From CATOSD01 sp965226695 (lineage in GTDB: Bacteria; Chloroflexota; Dehalococcoidia; Lucifugimonadales; CATOSD01): a stretch of 64,000 nucleotides of DNA. Shown piece after piece: positions 59,183 through 64,000 of this stretch (within the stretch, counting starts at the first letter, position 1; each line of letters opens with the position of its first letter). Below the pieces are notes generated by a model. That model was given only the letters and a program-made list of their open reading frames with translations, had not been told where the DNA came from and ran no database searches. The position numbers and the translations under genes were made by a program. The stretch is from positions 2,542,001 through 2,606,000 of the forward strand of contig OZ245405.1 in assembly GCA_965226695.1 (NCBI GenBank), in the 5' to 3' direction.

Positions 59183-60268
59183 CTACAGCACCACTACCGA
59201 GCGCAGCACCTCGCCGCGCTCCATCTTGTGGAATGCCTCCTCCACGTCTCCCAGCCCTATGGTCTCCGAAACGAAGCCGTCCAGGTCCAGCCGGCCCTGC
59301 AGGTACAGGTCTATGTACGTGGGGAAGTCTCGAGATGGCAGGCAGTCGCCGTACCAGGACGACTTGAGGGAGCCGCCCCTGCCGAACACCTCGATCATCG
59401 GCAGCTCGATGGTCATGTCCGGGCTTGGCACTCCCACCAGCACCACGGTGCCCGCGAGATCGCGGGCGAAGAATGCCTGCTCGTAGGTGGCGGGGTTGCC
59501 AACGGCCTCTATAGCGACGTTCACGCCGTTGCCGCCGGTTATTTCGCGAATGGCCTCTACCGCGTCGGTGCGCGTCGAGTTCACGGTGTGGGTGGCGCCG
59601 AAGCCTCTGGCCCACTCCAACTTGCGGTCGTCTATGTCCACCGCGATTATGGTGTGTGCGCCCGCCAGCCGCGAGCCGGCGATGGCGGCGTCTCCCACTC
59701 CGCCGCAGCCTATGACGGCCACCGAGTCGCCCCGCGACACGCCGCCGGTGTTGATCGCCGCGCCCAGCCCGGCCATGATTCCGCAGCCGAGCAGCCCGGC
59801 CGCTTCCGGACGCGCGCGCGGGTCCACCTTCACGGCCTGCCCGGCGTCCACGAGCGTCAGCTCGGCGAACGCGCCGATTCCCAGGGCGGGCGAGACCGGC
59901 GAGCCGTCGGCGAGCGTCATCTGCTGTCGCGCGTTCCGGCTGTCGAAGCAGTACCACGGCCTGCCGCGCAGGCAGGAGCGGCACGCCCCGCAGGGTGAGC
60001 GCCACGCCAGTATCACGGAGTCGCCGGGCGACAAGTGGCCTACCCCGTCTCCGATCTTCTCCACCACGCCGGCGGCTTCATGGCCCAGAAAGAAGGGGAA
60101 GTCGTCGTTGATGGCGCCCTCGCGGTAGTGAAGATCGGTGTGGCACACGCCGCACGCCTTCACGCGGACGAGTGCCTCGCCCGGCCCGGGATCGGGCACC
60201 AGTATCGTCTCCAGCGTGACCTCCGCGCCCTTGGCGCGCGCGATGACCCCTTGAACTTCGTTGACCAT
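59183..60268 (-). CDS. zinc-dependent alcohol dehydrogenase (S-(hydroxymethyl)mycothiol dehydrogenase-like)
   Basis: This 361-residue medium-chain dehydrogenase has the catalytic zinc ligands in KACGVCHTDLHYREG and FLGHEAAG. The structural zinc site is CGACRSCLRGRPWYC, and the NAD-binding loop is VIGCGGVGDAAIAG near residue 200. The Trp-Arg-Ser-Pro-Cys-Gly-Ala-Cys and Gly-Arg-Pro-Trp-Tyr-Cys-Phe combination is close to mycothiol- or glutathione-type formaldehyde dehydrogenases. Mycothiol itself is not expected in Chloroflexota, so another alcohol or thiol adduct is likely. Confidence 0.87.
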   Translation of the reverse strand: MVNEVQGVIARAKGAEVTLETILVPDPGPGEALVRVKACGVCHTDLHYREGAINDDFPFFLGHEAAGVVEKIGDGVGHLSPGDSVILAWRSPCGACRSCLRGRPWYCFDSRNARQQMTLADGSPVSPALGIGAFAELTLVDAGQAVKVDPRARPEAAGLLGCGIMAGLGAAINTGGVSRGDSVAVIGCGGVGDAAIAGSRLAGAHTIIAVDIDDRKLEWARGFGATHTVNSTRTDAVEAIREITGGNGVNVAIEAVGNPATYEQAFFARDLAGTVVLVGVPSPDMTIELPMIEVFGRGGSLKSSWYGDCLPSRDFPTYIDLYLQGRLDLDGFVSETIGLGDVEEAFHKMERGEVLRSVVVL

Positions 60269-60309
60269 GCGGGACCTCCATTCGAGGCTTGATGCGTGCG
60301 GGCCGCGTG

Positions 60310-61776
60310 CTACTCGTGCCCGTCGCCGACTGCCGGCCTGCGAGCGGCTCGCGGGCTTTCTGCGGCGGAGTCTTGAGTCCGTTGGGCCGCGGTTTCCTCA
60401 TTCGAGCGGCGGCGCGCACCGCCGATGACGTATCCTAAAGGATTGCTGAACCTGCCGCCAACCGGCGCGGTCTCGCGGCGGCGGGCGGCCTGCGGCGGCG
60501 AGGGCTTGCGGGCGAGCAGGAACAGCACTGCTCCTATGCAGCTGAGACCCGCTAGTATCATGAAAGAGAGTGTGTAGTTGCCATAGATTTCGTGCAGGCG
60601 GCCCGGGAAGACAGGGGCGGCCAGCAGCAGTATGTTCATGGGGACCTGCGATATTCCCATGATGGTGCCGAAAGAGCGTCGCCCGAAGTAGTCGCCGCGT
60701 ATCGAGATGGCAAGCGGGCTACGTCCGCCGAAGCCTATTCCGAACAGCACTGCGAAGGCGTACGCCATCCAGGTTTCCGTGGCGTAGGTGAGCACCAGCA
60801 GCGCCGACGCCTGAACCATTGTGAAGACGAACAGGCCCACGTTCTTTGGAATGCGGTCGCCGACGTAGCCGCCGATCACCTGGAAGATCATGGAGGACAC
60901 GGTGTAGGTGGACACCACCCAGGCGGCCTGCGGCAGAGAGAGGCCCTGGTCTGTGAGCATTAGAGCCAGGTGGGCCATGATAGCGATCATGGCCATAGAG
61001 GAGAAGCCATGACCAATGGCAATGAGCCAGAATGCGCGGGTGCGCAGCGCCTGCGAGAGGGTGAACTCGACTGAGGCAGTGTTCGCGGCCGCGGGGCCCG
61101 GCCTTTCCCGCTGGCCATCGGAGTCTTCAGGAAGTTCGCCGTCCGGCATCAGGCCGTAGTCCTCGGGCCGGTTGCGAATGCCCCTCGAAATCGGAAAGGC
61201 GAGGAGAATGGCAGTCAGGCCGATAATCATGGCCGTCATCCGCCAGCCCAGGTTGTCGGCCTGGGGGTCGACGGCCCACGCGATGGCGGGGATCAGGCCG
61301 AGCGCGCCCAGTCGCGCCACCGACGCCGACCAGCCCATCGCCTTGGCGCGGTTGCGGTTGAACCAATTGTTGAGCATCGCGTTGAGGGGAAGCCAGCCAC
61401 CGATCCCCTGGCCGAGCGCCATGATGAGGAACGCGAGGTAGAACATCCAGAGGTCTCCCACCCGGGACATGAAGACGAAGCCCCCACCCATGATGGTGAG
61501 GCCTATCAGCACCATGCGGCGGGTGCCCATCCGGTCCACGAGCCAGCCCTCGACCGGGCCGAGCAAGCCGCCCTCTATGCGGGTGAACGAGAACGCGAGG
61601 GATAGCTGGGTGCGGTTCCAGCCGAAGGCGCTCTCGAGGGCGACGAACCACAAACCCATGGAGTGGAACAGCGGCACGCTTGTTATGATGTGGGTGAAGC
61701 CGGTTAGTGGCACGAGCCACCAGCCGTAGTAGGTGCCGCGGATGCGTTTGGCGGCCAAACTGAACAGACTGAGCAA
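60310..61776 (-). CDS. MFS transporter (OFA/monocarboxylate-like)
   Basis: This 488-residue carrier has about twelve membrane helices. YYGWWLVPLTGFTHI opens the first helix, FGWNRTQLSLAFS follows, and the loop 2-3 signature GWLVDRMGTRRMVLIG is present. A charged central loop (about 205-235) and a C-terminal cytoplasmic tail of about 65 residues complete it. The pattern is that of the oxalate/formate and monocarboxylate group of MFS. It lies next to the alcohol dehydrogenase and may export or import its substrate. Confidence 0.87.
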   Translation of the reverse strand: MLSLFSLAAKRIRGTYYGWWLVPLTGFTHIITSVPLFHSMGLWFVALESAFGWNRTQLSLAFSFTRIEGGLLGPVEGWLVDRMGTRRMVLIGLTIMGGGFVFMSRVGDLWMFYLAFLIMALGQGIGGWLPLNAMLNNWFNRNRAKAMGWSASVARLGALGLIPAIAWAVDPQADNLGWRMTAMIIGLTAILLAFPISRGIRNRPEDYGLMPDGELPEDSDGQRERPGPAAANTASVEFTLSQALRTRAFWLIAIGHGFSSMAMIAIMAHLALMLTDQGLSLPQAAWVVSTYTVSSMIFQVIGGYVGDRIPKNVGLFVFTMVQASALLVLTYATETWMAYAFAVLFGIGFGGRSPLAISIRGDYFGRRSFGTIMGISQVPMNILLLAAPVFPGRLHEIYGNYTLSFMILAGLSCIGAVLFLLARKPSPPQAARRRETAPVGGRFSNPLGYVIGGARRRSNEETAAQRTQDSAAESPRAARRPAVGDGHE

Positions 61777-61961
61777 GGCTTTGTCGGGTTCCCTCTACGC
61801 TTGGGCGTGGGATAGGCAGTGGTCGCACGCCGAACGTTCGCCAGTATACCACAGCCCAGAGGGGCACTCCCCGCGCCCGCGGTCTGGCTAGCCGCGGCGG
61901 AATTGGCGTATACTTTGCAGTAAGTGAACACGACTACAATCGGGGAGGTACGGTCGAAGAG

Positions 61962-62261
61962 ATGATTATGGTTCGGCGAGTGTACATGCCCAAGCCGGGC
62001 GAGGGCGGCAAGCTGCTCAGGATCGTCAGGCAGATCAAGGCGGAGACGGCAGACGCGGGATTCCCACCGCTGGCGATATACACGCAGACTCACGGTCCGC
62101 ACGGAATGGTTGTTACCGAGCAGCAATGGGAATCGCTGGCCGCCTACGAGTCGTCCCGCGACCAGGTCCGGCAGACGCCGGCCATAACCGGCACGTTCAG
62201 CGAGGCCTACCCGCTGTTGGCTGAAACCCACGTTACGGAGATCTACCGCAGGGTGGAGTAG
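61962..62261 (+). CDS. small alpha-beta barrel (antibiotic monooxygenase-like) protein
   Basis: This 99-residue protein resembles dimeric alpha-beta barrel proteins: MVRRVYMPKPGEGGKLLRIVRQIKAETADAG, two central strands (LAIYTQTHGPHGMVVTEQQWESLAAYE) and a C-terminal His-Val-Thr-Glu-Ile-Tyr strand. Such proteins bind small aromatic or heme-like compounds. ATG 61962 and ATG 61968 are both possible. Its function is unknown. It is separated from arsM by a family B repeat. Confidence 0.65.
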   Translation: MIMVRRVYMPKPGEGGKLLRIVRQIKAETADAGFPPLAIYTQTHGPHGMVVTEQQWESLAAYESSRDQVRQTPAITGTFSEAYPLLAETHVTEIYRRVE

Positions 62262-62277
62262 GGCGGACTCACCCCCT

Positions 62278-62331
62278 ACCCCGTATCGAGTACGGGGCAG
62301 GCTCTAACCTTCCCCCATCGAGGGGGAAGGG
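62278..62331. repeat. dispersed palindromic repeat, family B
   Basis: ccccgtatcgagtacgggg is followed by aggctctaac and cttcccccatcgagggggaa, the fullest copy of this composite element. Its second hairpin is the part found inside leuS at 38395-38434. Confidence 0.8.
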
Positions 62332-62364
62332 ACTTGCGACGGCTGTAACTGAAAGGAAATCGAA

Positions 62365-63111
62365 TTGGCGACTCAACAGCACATCGAGATCAGGGAGTTG
62401 GTCAAGGAGCGGTATTCCGAGGTGGCGAGAACCGCCGACGGCTGCTGTGTGGACTCGTGCTGCGAGACGGAGACGAACCTGTATACGCTCCAGGAGGTGG
62501 AGGGGCTGCCGACGGAGGCGGTAATGGCGTCGGCCGGCTGCGGCAACCCTACCGCAATCGGGGCGCTGAACGCTGGCGAGACGGTGGTGGACTTTGGAAG
62601 CGGCGGAGGCATCGACTGCTTCCTGGCGGCCAGGGCCGTTGGACCTGATGGCAGCGTAATCGGCGTGGACATGACCCCTGACATGGTGTCGCTGGCTCGC
62701 GCCAACGCGCTCAAGCTGGGCCTCTCCAACGTCGAGTTTCACCTGTCGGAGATGGAGAGTACGCCCATACGCGCCGCGAGCGTGGACGTGATCATCTCCA
62801 ACTGCGTCATCAACCTGTCCCCGGACAAGGACGCCGTGTTCCGGGAGGCCTTCAGGATTCTCAAGCCGGGCGGCCGTGTCTACATATCCGACATGTTGCT
62901 GGTCAAGGAGCTACCCGACGAGGCCAAGGCCGACATGAGCAACTGGGTGTCGTGCCTGGGAGGCGCCGAGCCGGTCGAAGTCTACCTTGGCAGGATGCGC
63001 GCCGCCGGATTCGACAACGTGACGATCACGTCGGACACGCCCTGGGAGGGAAGCGACCGGTGGGCGTCCTACGCGCACAGCATGAACGTGCTGGGCCACA
63101 AGCCGGTTTAG
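62365..63111 (+). CDS. arsM: arsenite methyltransferase
   Basis: This 248-residue protein starts at TTG with AAAGGA nine bases upstream. The ArsM pattern is clear: the N-terminal Cys-rich CCVDSCCETE, the SAM site VVDFGSGGGIDCFLAARAVG near residue 74, GVDMTPDMVSLAR, the cysteine-containing ISNCVINLSPDK near residue 148, and a further Cys in VSCLGGAEP near residue 196. It methylates As(III) to volatile or excreted forms using SAM and thiols. No arsR or ars efflux gene lies nearby. Confidence 0.88.
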   Translation: MATQQHIEIRELVKERYSEVARTADGCCVDSCCETETNLYTLQEVEGLPTEAVMASAGCGNPTAIGALNAGETVVDFGSGGGIDCFLAARAVGPDGSVIGVDMTPDMVSLARANALKLGLSNVEFHLSEMESTPIRAASVDVIISNCVINLSPDKDAVFREAFRILKPGGRVYISDMLLVKELPDEAKADMSNWVSCLGGAEPVEVYLGRMRAAGFDNVTITSDTPWEGSDRWASYAHSMNVLGHKPV

Positions 63112-63171
63112 AGCGCCCGCTGGCTCGAGGGGCCGGCGTTACGGCATTCGCCAAGATTTGAAATAGAAAAA

Positions 63172-63199
63172 GGAGAAGCGCCCTGTCGGGCGCTTCTCC
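63172..63199 (-). terminator. strong bidirectional terminator
   Basis: GGAGAAGCGCCC pairs perfectly with GGGCGCTTCTCC around a four-base loop. On the minus strand it is followed by TTTTTC, so it mainly ends the coiled-coil gene. On the plus strand CACTTTT follows, so it can also stop arsM transcripts. Confidence 0.85.
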
Positions 63200-63255
63200 C
63201 ACTTTTCGCTCCGGTCTAGGTGCCTCGGCTCACTGAGGGACAGGCCGGCGTCCGG

Positions 63256-63879
63256 TTAGACGTGGACTTCCTGTCCGTGAGACCCCTGTGGGGCATAGCT
63301 GGGGCTGGCGGTCTGGCCCCTATTGTCGACGCGCAGGGAGTCGATGCCCCGGCGCACCTGGCCGAGAACGTCGGCGAGGTGGGACTCCAGGCTGAAGAGC
63401 ACTTCGCGAGCGTACTGGTCGGCGCCTTCTCTTCGCATTGCGGCGGCGATGTCGGACTCGCCCATGAAGCGCTGCGCACGGCGCTGGGCGTCGTCGATGA
63501 TCTGGTTGGCCTCCTGACGGGCCTTCTCCCTCATCTGTTCCGTCTGGTCCTCCGCTGCCTTGAGCACTTCGTTCTCGCTGACCCTGGAGTTGAACTCGGT
63601 TTCAGCCGACCTGGTGAGGGAAGAAGCCTGCTGCTCGGCGGCGCCCTTGATACGCTGCGCCTCGAGATAGGCCTGGCTGATGATGCTGTCCTTCTGCTTG
63701 AGGATCTCGTCGGATTCCTGGATGTTCGCGGGAACCGAGCGGTCCGCCTGCTCGGCCATGTTGATGAGGCGCTCAAGCTGGTCGATCTCAACCATCACTT
63801 TGCGCCGGAAGCCGGGCATCCGGGTGCCCATGGCCGCCATTTGCCTCAGTTCGTTGGTAACTGCGTTGATGCTGCTAAT
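63256..63879 (-). CDS. coiled-coil protein (DivIVA/ATP synthase B-like), apparent ATT start
   Basis: The protein is mostly helical. It has a short N-terminal region (FRRKVMVEIDQLERLINMAEQAD), then a long coiled coil (about 55-150) with many Ala, Glu, Gln and Arg residues (AQRIKGAAEQQASSL; EKARQEANQIIDDAQRRAQRF), and a disordered tail. Related proteins in Chloroflexota follow coaD, as here. No ATG, GTG or TTG lies in frame near the strong AAGGAGGG site at 63886-63893. ATT 63879 is seven bases from its core, giving 207 residues, while the first ATG (63840) is 46 bases away. Its function is unknown, perhaps cell-envelope scaffolding. Confidence 0.75.
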   Translation of the reverse strand: MSSINAVTNELRQMAAMGTRMPGFRRKVMVEIDQLERLINMAEQADRSVPANIQESDEILKQKDSIISQAYLEAQRIKGAAEQQASSLTRSAETEFNSRVSENEVLKAAEDQTEQMREKARQEANQIIDDAQRRAQRFMGESDIAAAMRREGADQYAREVLFSLESHLADVLGQVRRGIDSLRVDNRGQTASPSYAPQGSHGQEVHV

Positions 63880-63914
63880 GATGCTCCCTCCTTGTGTTCG
63901 CGCTAATCCTTCGC

Positions 63915-64000
63915 CTATCGCTTTCGTGATGGCATGAGTTTAGCCTCGAGCGCCTCGGCAACGTGCGGCGGCACGAGGTTTTCGACGTTGGCCCCCAGCG
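63915..64000 (-). CDS. coaD: phosphopantetheine adenylyltransferase, C-terminal end (partial)
   Basis: Only the last 28 codons are in the window. They read LGANVENLVPPHVAEALEAKL plus a short basic tail, matching the end of CoaD (Gly-Gly-x-Val-Ser-x-x-Val-Pro-x-x-Val followed by a Leu-rich helix). CoaD makes dephospho-CoA from phosphopantetheine and ATP. The coiled-coil gene follows about 35 bases downstream, an order common in related genomes. The short overlap with the family limits certainty. Confidence 0.65.
   Translation of the reverse strand, partial: LGANVENLVPPHVAEALEAKLMPSRKR

Overview
The window is a GC-rich bacterial chromosome segment. The gene mix suggests a Chloroflexota genome, possibly SAR202-like Dehalococcoidia: scattered ureide, CoA-ester and amidohydrolase catabolism, lipoproteins with Ala/Pro-rich linkers, a T-box in front of leuS, and families of short GC-rich palindromic repeats. 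That assignment is inference; there is no rRNA or marker gene set here. Two tRNAs are present, tRNA-Ala(CGC) and tRNA-Glu(TTC), both on the minus strand.

Layout. 1-2.4 kb: the end of a Ppx/GppA-type phosphatase overlapping two thymidylate-kinase-like genes. 2.4-3.5 kb: a decayed defence locus with a 3' fragment of hsdM, a lone TIR-like gene and degraded sequence. 3.5-9.2 kb: a von Willebrand lipoprotein, a DUF192 lipoprotein, a homocysteine S-methyltransferase homologue, an enoyl-CoA hydratase and an acetyl-CoA hydrolase/transferase. 9.5-25.0 kb: a catabolic block between two direct copies of the tRNA-Ala 3' end. It holds an isochorismatase-type amidase, a carbamoylase-like nitrilase homologue, a hydantoinase, two copies of a pair of PuuE-like deacetylases, an alpha/beta hydrolase, a nitroreductase, a flavin/Fe-S oxidoreductase and an ABC importer without ATPases. 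Together these look like uptake and stepwise opening of cyclic ureides (hydantoin, allantoin or creatinine-like compounds), although the substrate is unknown. 25.1-28.7 kb: a partial HK97-type head module (prohead protease, capsid, connector, neck/tail) without portal, terminase or integrase.

29-42 kb: a DUF4349/PKD lipoprotein, a NUDIX hydrolase, a P-loop kinase, an isocitrate/isopropylmalate dehydrogenase paralogue, DUF1643, a second hydantoinase, a retropepsin-like protein, GlcG, a leucine T-box with leuS, DUF2283 and a large CAP-domain membrane protein. 42-54 kb: a HigBA-type toxin-antitoxin pair with a palindromic operator, two class III CoA-transferases, leuB, a D-aminoacylase, an EVE protein, a large M14 peptidase, a methyltransferase, tRNA-Glu and argC. 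54-58 kb: a repeat-rich spacer and a long single-chain restriction-modification-like gene whose middle third has a much lower GC content than its ends. 58-64 kb: two carboxymuconolactone decarboxylase-like proteins, an alcohol dehydrogenase, an MFS carrier, a small monooxygenase-like protein, arsM, a coiled-coil protein that appears to start at ATT, and the tail of coaD.

The most interesting signals are the tRNA-Ala-flanked ureide island with its duplicated deacetylase pair, the mosaic restriction-modification gene, a palindromic repeat inserted in frame inside leuS, a promoter with an operator-like palindrome in its spacer, and several enzymes in which a single catalytic or metal-ligand residue is replaced while its surroundings are preserved.
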